A DNA stretch of 64,000 nucleotides from Dillenia suffruticosa. Lineage: Eukaryota; Streptophyta; Magnoliopsida; Dilleniales; Dilleniaceae. Where the stretch lies: NCBI GenBank assembly GCA_033439265.1, contig JAVTVX010000016.1, positions 23,989,701 through 24,053,700 of the forward strand, given 5' to 3'. Shown piece after piece: positions 49,860-62,500 of the stretch (position 1 is the first letter of the stretch; each line of letters starts with the position of its first letter). Position numbers and translations under genes: made by a program. The notes beneath the pieces were generated by a model. That model had not been told where the DNA came from. It made no database searches and worked only from the letters and a program-made list of their open reading frames with translations.

Positions 49860-50740
49860 GGCAAATAGAGTTCTATTGGGGAGATACATCCCTAGTTGAC
49901 AATTCATTGTTCGAAAGAGAGCAGACCATGTCTACCCAATAGGGAGATGTTTTGTTGACGGCACATTCGTTTGATAGAGTGGGCTGTGCCTGGTCAACGG
50001 GGAGATACATCCCTTGTTGTTGGTAGGTTTATTTGATACAGTAGGTCGTACTTATCCAACAGAGAGGTACATCCCTTATTGCCAGCATGTTTGTTCAATA
50101 GAGTGAGCCATACCTACCCGACGGGGAGATACATTCCTTATTATTGGAACGTTCGTTCGATAGAGCGGGTCGTATCTAATCAACGGGGAGCAGAGATGTG
50201 CTCGGGCCAGTTTGGGCTCAAAAATCGACCCAGCGAGCTCGGAAAAAGCCCGGTCCGTGAACTGGACCTGAGCTACAGTAACCCGGCCCGGCCTGAACCG
50301 GGTATTGTAGCGGTCCGGACCGGTTCAACAAATGTTGGAACCAGGAACCAGCCCGAACATGGAACCGGAACTGGCCCGGGTACGAAACCGGCCCGATGCG
50401 GCGGATTCCAACGATTCTTTGTCCCTCTTTTTTTTCTTTCCAATTTTACACCTCTTCGGGCCAAACCGGCCCGCCGGTTCCTATTCAGTGGGCCGAGTCG
50501 GTTCAACTAAAAAAATTTTTGGAACCGGCTCAGACTGGCCTAGGAATCGCAGCCAGTCCGGCCCACGGTTCTCGGAACCGCCCTTGAACTGGCCTGGTTA
50601 CAAGTCTAACGGGGAGGTATATCACTTGTTTTTAATACATTCGTTCGATAGAGTGGGTCATACCCACCCAACGGGAAAATACATCCCTTGTTGTCGGTAC
50701 GTCTATTCGATAGAGTGTGTTTGGTGACGCATGCTCGGTG
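49860..50740. repeat. About 60-bp tandem array of the gypsy fossil, split by a hAT MITE
   Basis: Roughly seven units with the core 'CAACGGGGAGATACATCCC', then 'TTGTTG' and 'TTCGATAGAGTGGGTC'. Interrupted at 50191-50608. The same unit type is seen at 19560-19800 and 11580-11940. Confidence 0.85.
50191..50608. mobile_element. hAT-type MITE (418 bp)
   Basis: 8-bp target duplications ACGGGGAG at 50183-50190 and 50609-50616. Ends are CAGAGATGTGC and, in reverse complement, TAGACTTGTAAC, matching the YAGAG.TGT style of plant hAT ends. The interior is GC-rich with GGCCCG/CGGGCC and GGTTC/GAACC inverted motifs. No transposase. Confidence 0.85.
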
Positions 50741-52346
50741 TAATCGATTTATTGCGAGAGATTAATAAAATGAATCATAACGAGTGAAATAATCATAGTG
50801 TAATCAGTGCAATAAGTAGTAAAACTAGCTAGCGTAAGATATCCAACTAGTGGTTCTACGAAAGTAATTGTAATAGAGAGAGGTTTAGGATTACATGAGA
50901 GAGTTCGTTGGAGATTTCGGATCGCAGGACAGTATTCCAATACCGATGGATTTCCAAACTTGACTTTCATATATTTCGTACTCGACAGTACCCCAAGGCG
51001 TTCAAGCCAAGCCAACACATGATGATGTTATAAGGCGAGGACAGCTTGACCACGTTGAACATCATTGTGGCTGTTGCATGGTTGAGCAGAGTTCCGAAAG
51101 TGATGGGAAGTGAAAAGGTGCCTTCAGGATATGTCTATTCGTCCTAGTCTCCTTTGATTAATCGTGCATGAGGCTGTAGATGTGTTTGAGTAAAGTCCAT
51201 CTATTAAATCATTCTAATAGAGGAGGTTACAACTCGCCCCCTGATTTACGAAGATTCTCCTTTCTTACGACAATGACAAGAAAGTCATGTTGGTCTGGGT
51301 CGACCCCTACCAAATTTTCATCACTGAAATCGATAATTAGTCTTTTCTTTTTAGGCTACTTTTTGTCACGCATGGTATGGATTTTCCTAAATGTGGAGCC
51401 TATGGCTCGGCCTTGTAAAAGATTGGGACTACTATCCACCCGGTCTCATTTGGCCATGTATATCCTTGATCGTGTAAGCCATTAAGATGTCAACTGTAAG
51501 ATAAGGGTCTAAGGGATTGTACTCACTTTGTACTTGGAGAATCACTTCATCTAATCAATTACGGGCATCTCTTGGAGTGGGATGCTCACCTTGCTCACTT
51601 TCGTGCCTCACAGTATTCAAGCCTTGAGGAGGGAGTCCTTCCCTTTCTGCGCTTATGAATCTCTAGAGTCGACCACTTCGAACGAGAAACTCGAGTTCGT
51701 TTTTAAATTTCTTGCATTCATCTGTCATATGGCCATAGTCTCGGTGGAAATGATAGTGTCACGTCTTATCATTTTTTGAATTGTCTTCCGTGGAGCAAGG
51801 GGCCATCTAATATAAGACTTGTTTCAGATCTAGAGCAGAACTCGACTTGGCGTCTCATTCAAAGGAGTGTAACTCGAGAACCTTCGTTGTTGAAGAGATC
51901 CTTATTGGGCCCTCTTAGGTGAGGGCTGTCGGGGTGATTGGCTACGTTTGTTCCGAGCAAGTCAATCTCATCATTTGTCGAACGCTTTATCATCCTCCAA
52001 GGCGATGTACTTTTTAGCACCCTCCACGGCGATGTACTTTTTTACATAAGCATAAAACTCGTGGATGGTAGATGGGGGGTTTTTCATGATGGTTGTTTTC
52101 ATCCCTGACGGTCGCAATCCAGTGAGCAATGCTATTAATGTGATGGAGTGGTCTAAATTTGAGACCTTCATGAATTTGTCGAGAAAATCTCTCAGTAGCT
52201 CATCATCCCTCTGCCGTAATGAGAGGAGGGATGTGGACTTCCTTTTGGCCCTGTACTGATCACGAAGTGCATCTCAAACTATTATCGAATTTGAGAGAAA
52301 CTCTTGATACTGAATGAGGAAAATGAGTTGAGTCATGTCAGCATAT

Positions 52347-53784
52347 GATGTGCAATTTTTAAACCATAAATTCAGACAAATATATCTTAGTCGAATATTA
52401 TATATAATGATAAGTTCAAGTATAGTTCACACAAGAATATTTTATATTACCAAATATGAATAAATCTAATTTAAGTTGGACAGTTCGAATCAAGATTGTA
52501 GAGATACCAAAGAAAATTAAAATCAGAATATAAAAACTCTAATCGATAAAAAACTCTAATTTAATAAAAACCTTATAACATCGATTTCATCTATTTTAAT
52601 CTTTTACACTGTTGAATCCTTTTTAATCCCTAAATTCATTTGCTAATGAGTTATTGCTGATGATATTAGATTTTCCTATATTAGATTCACCCATAAGTCA
52701 TACAACGAATCCCTAATTTGACTAACAAAACCCAATAGTCATGCAATTTTGATTAATTCGAACTATTTAAAATTATACGGACAATTTATAATTTAGAGTT
52801 TCCCTTAAATCTTCACACATGAAATTAATCCAATGGTCATACTTATAATCTCATATGAATTTTATTATTTGGACTAATTTTGTGCAATTATATTGGTCAT
52901 GCGTATATTCAATTTCGAATTATCAAAACGTTGGGCCCTATAATGTTTTAAGTATTAAGATCAATAATCAAATCTCATAAAAAAATAACGTTACCAATAA
53001 AACTCAAGGGAAAAATTAAATCAACCAATGTAATTAATTAAAAATAGAGTCCATTGAGTTTGAGAAACAAAAAAATTAGCTAGACATTGAAAAGAAAAAG
53101 AAGAAAGATAAATAAAATATAATAACCCTTGTTTGCACAAGAATGGATATGGAAGGCATGTGCTATGGAGAGGTGGCTGCTAGGGTTTGTAAAGTTGGGG
53201 AGGAATGATAGGAATAAAGAGGAGGCTTGAATGAATAATTGATATTCGGCCTGCTACTCAATTTATAAAGCTATAACACTAAAAGAATTTGAAAATTTGA
53301 TGTTTAACTTGGAATTGGAAATCTGTTGTTGTTGGAATGATAAGAATCTCTTGCTTCCCCATAAATTTGAAAACTTCCTTCTTATCTTGATTCTAGAATA
53401 AATTCTAAAATTATCAGCAACTCAATTTTTAAATTTTTAACACTTAGTTTCTTTTTTTGAGAGGAACTTGACTTCTAATACTTCAGTAAATTCGACCTAA
53501 TTTTCGGATATGCTCATATATGAATCAGCCTCTAGACTCTTCATAAGATTTGTAACTCTTGAAATCTTCTTTCCAATGCTGCAGTATCACCTCAATCGGA
53601 CATCATATCCAAAATACTGATAATTGCTCGTCTAGTTCAATTTTAGAAAGTAAACTCAATATTTTCTAAATTATTAATCACGAAATTAAATCAATATAAT
53701 ATCATAAAATATTATTTAAATTAAGCCTAAAACACATAAATAAATATTCAAAAAATATAATTCAAGTGTATAAAAATATTGCTA
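52347..53784. mobile_element. Unclassified 1.4-kb dispersed repeat, copy 2, inserted in gag
   Basis: Interrupts the gag region of the gypsy fossil, so it is a mobile insert. The flanks TCAGCATAT (52338-52346) and TCAGCGTAT (53785-53793) are a likely 9-bp target duplication with one mismatch. The ends share imperfect inversion (GCAATTTTTAAAC against GCAATATTTTTATAC). A 9-bp duplication points to a Mutator-like element. No coding sequence was found. Related to 43345-44590. Confidence 0.65.
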
Positions 53785-54510
53785 TCAGCGTATTGCTACG
53801 TGTTTACACATGGCTACATCTAGCATGTCTATCGAGACCATTACAATCACGAAATGAGCTATATGGTCCCTAGGATTGGTAGTGCCGTCATACCTCTCCA
53901 TGGGAGGGATAAGCATGTCACAAGGCATCGGTTATGTAGAAACTTTGGAGTCGAATTGTGAGAGATTGGTAATCTGTTGAGTGAGTTCGTCTCTTCTTGT
54001 GTTGGCACGTCTAAGTTCATCTGCAATGAGTTCCTCGACCTGTTTCCTCATATTGTCAGGGTTGTATTGGGAAGTCACCGATGGTTCTAGGTGCTTTCTG
54101 GGCTCGAGCCTTCATTGGTGTCCCAATCCGTATGAGGAGGATTGTGTTTCTGGTTTGAGGACATGGTTGAACTCCTCCAACTGTTGGCTTATGCCTTGCA
54201 GCTTGGATTCGAGCCTCGCCATCTCAAGTCGAGTGGCCCCTTCTGGGGAGGTTGGAGTAGGTAGTGGAATTGGTTGATTCCGTTGTGTGACTGGTGGTTG
54301 GGTTTCAAACTGGTTCACAGTAATGGGAATTTCAGCAGGATTGTCCGGTGTTACAGGTTGAATAGTGTCTGTCGGGGTAGCGGTGTGTCATTCTATCATG
54401 GTTGCGGCCTTGGATGTGGTTCTAGCCCTTCTCTTGGAAGGTATGATCTTTAGTAGGATGGAGTGCGAAGGAAGCTCCTTTCTAGTCTGATCCCATAGAT
54501 AGCACCAATC

Positions 54511-55226
54511 TGTTGGATGTGGGTTTGGCTCCATAGATGGTAGTTCTGTTGACTTGAACGGAATGACTGACAGTCAGTCGATCTTGGTTAATGAGACTTG
54601 CAAAAAATATAATGAGACCCGCAAAAAATCACTAGAGAGTGCACTAGTGGAGGAGATTCCGATACTTAAGTGAAAGAGTGGTTTTCGAAAACAGAAACAG
54701 ACTAAAAGAGAGGTTTGTTACGCTTTTATGTGTTGTGTAAGTTCCGAGAATGTGCCTGATCTGTTGGCTTAATGATGTATATATAGTTTCCGTGTATGAG
54801 ATTCGTATGCATTCAGGGCGTTAAAATCCTTATTTTCTTATAGAGATGTCCTCAAATTATGGGGATCATACTGAGAGATTTTTTAAAATTTAAAATACTA
54901 TTACATAAGAAAATTTAAATCACCAAAAATTTCTTTCCCTTTTTACAGTAGTCAAAGGTTTCATTCTCGATTATAGGAGGTTGTCTTTGTTTTATAAGAG
55001 AAAGTGAATATTGCTTCTAGCCAAACAATGACACCGAGCACCGAGAAGATTCAAGAGTCGATCAGATAGTTATTGAGAAGAGTCTAGCTGGTATGTAATA
55101 AGAGGATGGGCCGTGTCTATCCGTTTGAGAGATAAATTTCATATTGATGACACGCTTTGCTATGTTTATTGGATTATGGATTCGTAGGGCCTTAAGTCTC
55201 GCGATAATGGGCCTTTCCATGTTCCA
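54511..55226 (-). repeat. 5' LTR of the large gypsy fossil
   Basis: Starts TGGAACATGG at 55226 and ends ATCCAACA at 54511 on the minus strand (TG...CA). The internal 'ATATATATAGTTTC.GTGTATGAG' stretch is shared with the 3' LTR. Confidence 0.85.
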
Positions 55227-56033
55227 TAAATTGTGTTTTCTTTATCTTTTTTTTTTTTTTTTTGTTAGGTTTTTGAAACTTCTATTGTTTTTATCACCCC
55301 TTTCAACCGTAGTTTTGTCCATTCCTTTTCTCTTCTTATTTTCCCTTCCATTTGTCAATGGCAGATAGGCTGCATGGATGGCCACCTTGGGAGGCTACTC
55401 TCGCAATCAACTTGTGTCAGCAATAGCCTAGGCCACTGGGCATGCACATGTAGCCTAAAGCCTTTGCTCGCGTGCCTGGTCCACATGGGTTGTGGCATGG
55501 GCCATCATCATGCAATCATGCATTTTGGTTGTAGCCTTGACCACTACCGCGCTGGCTTCTTTTGTTCACGAACCCCCTTATGTAAGTTGTGGATGGGCAA
55601 CTATTGCATGAGCTGTGGGTGCAACCTAGAGTTGCCACTTGGCCTTTGAACATTGTGATCGTTACAAGGATGTGCTAACTTTAGTTGGCTCCATTTGATC
55701 TTATAAAACCTTGATTGTATGGGATCGTAAACGTGAAAATATAAACGGATACGAAATGATACGTGAAAATAGTACTTTATAAAAATAGAAGAAATGGAAA
55801 TGTAGATAAATACATAAATATAAAAAAATAAGAAATTTTATATAATATTAATTATTTTATGAAAATAATAAAGTAGTTATCTTTTATAAGAAAAATATAA
55901 AATGATTAAATATATAATTATTAATTATAAAATAAATAATATAAAAATAAAAAATATAATTAAATAAACAAATAATTCATTAAATATGAGAAAATTTATA
56001 AATATAAAAAATTTAAATATTTTTGTGTAAATA
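55227..56033. other. Intergenic DNA; no gene seen
   Basis: A T-rich tract at 55246-55264 and a very AT-rich stretch at 55780-56030. The 91-codon plus frame at 55374-55649 has no recognisable domain. Confidence 0.5.
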
Positions 56034-57695
56034 TTATTGAGTAAAATAGGTTTTGATGATAATTATAAATAATCAAAATTAATTAATTGAATTTTTTATT
56101 TGTTTAGAAAAATTGGTAAAGTTAAACTTATTCTAAGAAAGATAACCTGGTTATTTGACAAATCGACTTACATGACCAGAATGAGTAGATTTTATCTAAA
56201 ATGTTGACCTATACAAAAGTCAAGTCAACTTGTTAAGTGTCAAGTCGACTTCATCTTAACTCCAAGTTGACCTAGAGTTCAAAATTTTAAAATTTGATTA
56301 AGTATAGAATATATCAAATCAACCTAAGTTGAATATAAGTTGACCATAGGAATATAAGTTTCATAACTCCAATTCTATACACAACCAAATTGACCTGCCC
56401 AAATGACAAGTTAACTTGAGCCTAAGATTGTAAAATTAAAAGTCGACCCACACTCAAAGTAAGTTGACTTGTCAAATATAACTTGTAGAAACCAAATCTG
56501 TAATATAAATAAGTCAGCCCACTAGAAATATAAGTCGATTTGAGTTATACTCAGATAGAAAATGAGTCGATCCAAACATAAACCATGTTGACCCAACTTC
56601 CCAAGACTAGTAAACCCAATTTCTATGTAAACCAGTCAACCCAATATAATGACAAGTCGACCTGAATATCAATTTTCAAAATTTTTGTAAGCATAGGAAA
56701 TCATGAGTCGACATGAGAAAATAACGAGTTGACCTGTTAAGTCATGGTCATAGAAGTTCATTCTGTAATTTAAGTAGGTCAATTTAATCATTATTCAAGT
56801 CTACATAAACCCATGATGAACTAATACCAAGTCGACTTGCAAAGGCAAATAAGTATACAAGTTGACTTGAGAAATCAAGATCACAGAGACTAGTATCTGT
56901 AACTTAAGTGAGTCGACTCAGAGGTAGAATAGATCGACCTGAGACTATGATTTGTCGGCCCAACAAATTTGTAAGTTGACCTACATCCCTTGCAAATCGA
57001 CTTGTAGATATGAGAAGAAGCAGACCTACCTCTCACAATACAAATATATGGTCGACTTGTGGACCTATTTAATAGACTTGAACAGTTTGAAAATTATAGA
57101 GGAAAATCGACCTCACAACTTGTCAAGTCAACTTGAGCATTTCATAATTCAAAAGTAAGTTGACTCAGACGTTTAACAACCACGTGTAAGTAACGTCTAT
57201 ATACTCAAAAGTTGTTACGAATTAAATGAAAAACTCACAAATCTCACCAAACTCAAAAATTCGTTTAACGAATTTCAATGGCTAATTCATCTTCTCTTAG
57301 TATAAAAAGAACGGAGGAATGTAAACAGCTTTTTGATAATATATTCAAGCATACATCAAGAGCTCAAAAGCATATTCTATTTCTTTTGTATTCTAAGTGT
57401 TCTTTACGAACCCATTAGAAAAAAAAGCTTCAATTTGTATCTGTTGTATAAGATTAGAGAATTGAAATTCTTGATCTAGGCTTTGAGTGGTAAGAAGTGA
57501 GAACTTAGGATTTGCTTGCTCCAGGAAAAGAAAAGTAAGAGTATTTGAGAAAATACTTGTAATGTTAGATAATACCTATGAAGTTAGTATGTAAACTATT
57601 CTAAAATAGTGGATTAAGAAATTCATATGAAATCTGAAAGTAAATGTATACCAAAAAAGTAAAACTCCTATAAATTGTCTACCGTCTCCTAATTT
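56034..57695 (+). mobile_element. Second solo-LTR-like copy with RTCGAC-motif array
   Basis: Starts TATTGAGTAAAATAGGTTTTG, similar to the minus-strand start of 46022-48012, and ends near 'TTGTCTACCGTCTCC', matching that LTR's 'CTATTCACCCCTCTCC'. 56150-57170 carries dozens of (A/G)(A/G)GT(C/T)GAC(C/T)T motifs. A TATA-like AGTATAAAAAG at about 57299 precedes the downstream third. No primer site or internal region follows. Target duplications were not resolved. Confidence 0.65.
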
Positions 57696-57941
57696 TTTCT
57701 CTTCAAATTTTCTTTTGACAAATTAATTTTATTTTAAAATTCTTAGGAAAGATTTCTCACGAAGACTGAAATTGTTCTGAGGTTCCACGAGGGACAGAAA
57801 TCTTATGGAGCTCTAAATGCAGACCGTCAACCCGGCAACACATTTAAAGGTGAATGCCATAGGAGCTGTCTACCTCAATCTTCAGGTTCTGATTCAGAAG
57901 GCTGTGCCCAAATATTATCGCTGCAGAAGCGGCAAATGATT

Positions 57942-57987
<46 letters not shown>

Positions 57988-59509
57988 CTTCAGCCAAGTT
58001 ACTGTTGCTTGGTGTAACACCACATAGCTGCAAATTACTGTAACTTCTATTGGGTTCGCTTTGGTTTATTTGTATGTTCAATTATAACTGCTAAATCTCA
58101 TTTAAAGATGCATTCTTATCCACAAACCTCACCAACAGCAATATCGGGTCAAATTACAATGCAATAACCAACTTGTCCAACCATACATTAAGAAGCTTAA
58201 TTACAATTAATTTGCTCAAGACCTGCATGACAACCTGAAAATGCATCCACAACCAGGGTTGAATTGAGGCAGGTCCAGATTTATTTCATATCATGTTCCC
58301 CTTGGCAGCAAAACAGGCACCAAGTTTAATGCTAGGCAATCATGCAAAGAAATTGTGATTTCGGAGATACCTCTACTAATAAGTTGTCAGATAGTACTTT
58401 AACCAGGACCTACAGGCATCATAATCATCCAAATGGCCAACCCCTAAACTTATCTTTTTTAACTTATTTTGTAGCAACAATAAGGCTCTCCATCTTTTCC
58501 AACATCTTTTTTTGCCGAGAACATCAGGTAGAAGTAAACAAGTCTTCCGACTTGTTGTGAACTTGCAATCCCAGCTCCAACTCACTATAATGAAATGGTT
58601 AGCAAAGGAATCACAAGATGGGCAAGATTGATGGGACATTACATTATTAGACTTAAACATGACCTCAATATTGTAATTATTGAGCTATTAGAGTACTGCT
58701 ACTCTCTTTCTAATTCTGCTCCATCCTCTTGATGTTTTTACCAGTTTCTTGTTCTTGGTAGCCATTTCCCTTTTGGCTCATTATTCTTTTGGTGAAACTA
58801 AGAAATATAAACACTCCTCATTCCACAAGCACTCCCAGTGTAGATTCTGCAACCGTCCCATTTATGGTTTTCATCCTGTCTGCGTATAAAATATGAAAAC
58901 TGTGGATCCATCAATTTAGACAAAAGACAAAATCCCACAAAATTAGCTGACCAAGTAATCAAACTTAAATGAATGAAATGCAGGACATACAGCACCAAAG
59001 CCTAGAAGCAATGGACACTATATGAACATGTGACATGAGAAGTAAAAATAACAGTCCTTGAAGGGATGAAATTGGACAAGAACCTAGTCTGATACTATAC
59101 AGCAATTAATCATCTAATGTTGTTCTTGGTAATCCTTCACTAGTTGAGTTTATAACGCACATTCAAATTTCTTTAAGAGGGGCATGGATGAGTCCCATGC
59201 AACATAGGGGCAATCAATTTAAATAGATATGCAAAGCAAAATGCAAACTACAACAGCATGAAAATGATTTTCAAACACAATAATAAGTTCCCTTTCATTT
59301 TGCATTATCAGATACTTACCAATTGTCTCTTATCCTATACTAAGTTCCATCGCGAGAGTAAGTTCCTTTCACCGATTTCATCACAGGACGGTGATGAAGG
59401 GACTTAACTTTACTCCTCTGGTAAGTATCAGATCACAGCTCAGAGTAGTTATTTCCTTTCAGAGTCAGCATCTAGTGTGGGGCCTCAGCTGACTCCAGAT
59501 GAATAAGAA
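57696..59509 (-). other. Region 3' of the HPM1-like gene
   Basis: Contains a (CT)18 run (57948-57983). An exon-like island at 57744-57945 follows a TTCTTAG acceptor-like site on the plus strand; no homologue is recognised. The part nearest 59509 must include the 3' UTR of the HPM1-like gene. No clear AATAAA was found. Confidence 0.45.
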
Positions 59510-59818
59510 TTATACATCTTGACTTAAGGAATTTCTCTGTTTATATGAAAGCTTCCATACTTCTCGGACGTTAGATGAACCATTGGCGACTTCATTGACT
59601 ATGCTAGCAGACATAGTTCCTGGAGAAAAGATCCATTCAGTGACCACCCTATCCAGTAAGAAAACAGCAAATAACCCTAATCATCTATTATTAGTATCTC
59701 AGCATGGACTCCACGATACAGCATTGAGTAGCAGTCATTTGTGAATTATTCCCTTAATAATCTAAGCAGTTGCTCCGAGTTATCAACTACTTAAAAAGTT
59801 ATCAATGACATTGCCTCT

Positions 59819-59859
<41 letters not shown>

Positions 59860-59886
59860 GCTATGAGTTACCCACCTCTAGGTCGG

Positions 59887-59965
<79 letters not shown>

Positions 59966-62455
59966 TTTAATTGCTATTCATTACCACTAAAAGGTTATAA
60001 TTATATTACAGTAGGCTTTTCTTACCATCTTTCTCAACAACAGAAAGAAATCGCCTTGTTCCTCCTCCAACTCCAAAATAGTATTTCTTCGCAGCTAGGT
60101 AAACGACTCCATCAGGATAGCTTACGCACTGTAAGCATGATAATTCAAAACTATAAAACCATATCAAAGCCAAGCTTTAAGAATAAGACAATCCAGGAAA
60201 AGTTACCTTTTTAATTAGCTCATACAGATTCTGTAGCGATGAAAGTGAGTAAACAGTCTCTGCCATTAAAATAATATCATAACCAGCGCTTGAAGCACAC
60301 TTTGAGTTACAACATGGATCTCTGTCATGCCCATGTGCATACGGAAGAAGTTGATGAATTTCACTCCAATCACCAGCATAAAAATGAATTTCAGCATCAG
60401 TTTTCACATCAGCCAAATGTGTGCCCAATAACTGAGATTCATTAGAAAGATTTACATTTACATTTGGAACAGTGAGATGCTGGAGCACCTCAGCATTGAA
60501 GTCTTGAAAATGAACAACACTTGCCCCCTGATTTAATAAGAAGATGCTCAGAATTAGTCTCCATTAAAAGGTATATAATAACTATCTTAGGACTACCATC
60601 TTATTCCAATATTTTTAGAATAACATGCCTTTTCTTCTCTTTCTATAACTTTGGATTGACTGATTAATCAAATTTTTAAATCATTCAAACCTTTCATTTT
60701 ATGTAGTTCAACGTCATGCAAATTAGTCAACAGAGTTTCCATTCAATACCCAACTTAACTCAACTAAGTCTTACCTTGCGCATGGTCAAAAGAGAGGGAA
60801 TGAAGACAAAGAAAAGGATAGAAGCAAAGAGAAGAGAAAGCGGGAGGAGAATCACTTCAGTTTGTCTGGTAGGATGGAGGAAAGAGAAGAAAATTCCCAA
60901 ATGACAGTATCAAATTTTAAAAGAAGAAATCAATAAGGAAAAATATGAATTTTTATTTTTTCATGTATTGTTTTTGTCTTTTGTGAATTCCCTTCCAAAT
61001 CACTCCACCAATGGACGGGTTACTTTTGGAAGGTCCAATTAGCTATACCAGCTATTCTAGAGCTCTTGAAGCCTTTTGTTTCCAATTGATGTGTTTAATT
61101 CATTATACAAAGGTCGTACTTACATACAAAAATGGACATTACAAATGGAACAAATTGATTTATCCAATCCCATCAGTTGAGCTAATTCAATCTGAAAGGT
61201 TTAGCTCCAAATTTGGTGCTCTGTAAATCCTCAAAACTTCAGCTCCAAACTGGTACTCAAAAATACCTATCTGATTGGGCGACAAATAAGTTAACAGGTC
61301 CTGTGAAAAATCTTTCACTTCTCACAGCCCCATTTTGCAAACAAACAACCAATTTCTCTTCTATTCCCCCACAATCCCAGAAACCAAACACAACATTAGT
61401 CCATCAGATTGGGTATATTAATCTGGCCTTTCCCTTGAACACTGTTGAGAGTCATGTGAGTGATTAAACTGAAACCCCAAGGTCCCAACTTAGATCCATT
61501 CAATGCAACATTAAAATGTCATTTGCAACAATTGTATCAATTGGTTAATTGTCCACATTTTATTCATGAAATTGGCTTGATTTGTATTGGTCTGCATGCT
61601 TATGAATCATTTTAACAGATAATGACAAAATTTGCACTTACCTGAAGGCAAGAAAAGATCCCAGGAAGCCCATGGCCACATCCAATCTGAGAGCATGACA
61701 TTCAGTCAGAAAATGTAGCACAGAAGTAGAATGGAACTGAAATTTCTAAATTTTGATTCATCTAAGAAGCACTAAGAATGAGAACTAATATTCTCACCAG
61801 TGCCGGATACAAAAACTTTCACCAATGGGGTAACACCTAGTCATGAATCATATACATGAATTTTTGTGCATGTCTATTTGGATATATTAACCACTCGATA
61901 CTTTAACATTCACGCTGATATGATACATAAATAACTTTTTTTTTTTTGTGTATTGCTTGATTTAAGTCAATCTATTAAAAAGGTTTGAAACTTTTATTGG
62001 GATATTTTGACTAAAAACTAATTTATATGTAATCTTATGGGGGGCCTCAAGATTATAAGTGGGTGGCGCCAAGTATAAGAGTCATATAAGGGAGACCCAA
62101 AAGGAATTAAATTTGAGGGGGCGGGGGAGAAATACGACATCCCCAACTTGATCCACCACTGCCCACCACCTCCACTAGAGAAACCATAACAAGATCTCAT
62201 GTCAATAAAAGTTCCACTTCACCTTCCAAACTTGTCTATGAGGCCTCTCAATATCCATCTTTAACCTTTAAAACAACTCAAAAAAGTCAATGAGCAACTC
62301 TTCAACTTCCTAGTACCTAAGAGGATGAATCAATAGGAATCAACAAAAGCATCTATCAGCAATATGAACAATAAGAAAGAGCTAAGAGAGGAAACAAAAA
62401 TATCCTAATTCTTCCCCATGGTTTCCAAAAACTACCAGAGTGATCCACAAACACA

Positions 62456-62500
<45 letters not shown>

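Larger units (their letters stand above)
44626..55226 (-). mobile_element. Tat-like Ty3/gypsy fossil with nested insertions
   Basis: The 5' LTR is 54511-55226 and the 3' LTR 44626-45262 (end-truncated); they are roughly 80-85% identical by eye, differing mainly by transitions. Next to the 5' LTR is 'GATTGGTGCTATC', a degenerate form of the TGGCGCC-type primer site. Gag-like sequence (54320-51480) and a protease start block ('ISFSDENLVGVD', near 51330) follow on the minus strand. No reverse transcriptase or integrase was recognised between there and 50740, so the copy is internally deleted. Nested inside are an unclassified repeat (52347-53784), a hAT MITE (50191-50608) and a solo LTR (46022-48012). 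An ORF in the opposite direction lies at 45540-49720. Broken and old. Confidence 0.8.

Noticed and set aside
55374-55649. 91-codon Cys/His-rich plus frame
   Set aside because: No zinc-binding spacing pattern and no homologue recognised; probably chance.
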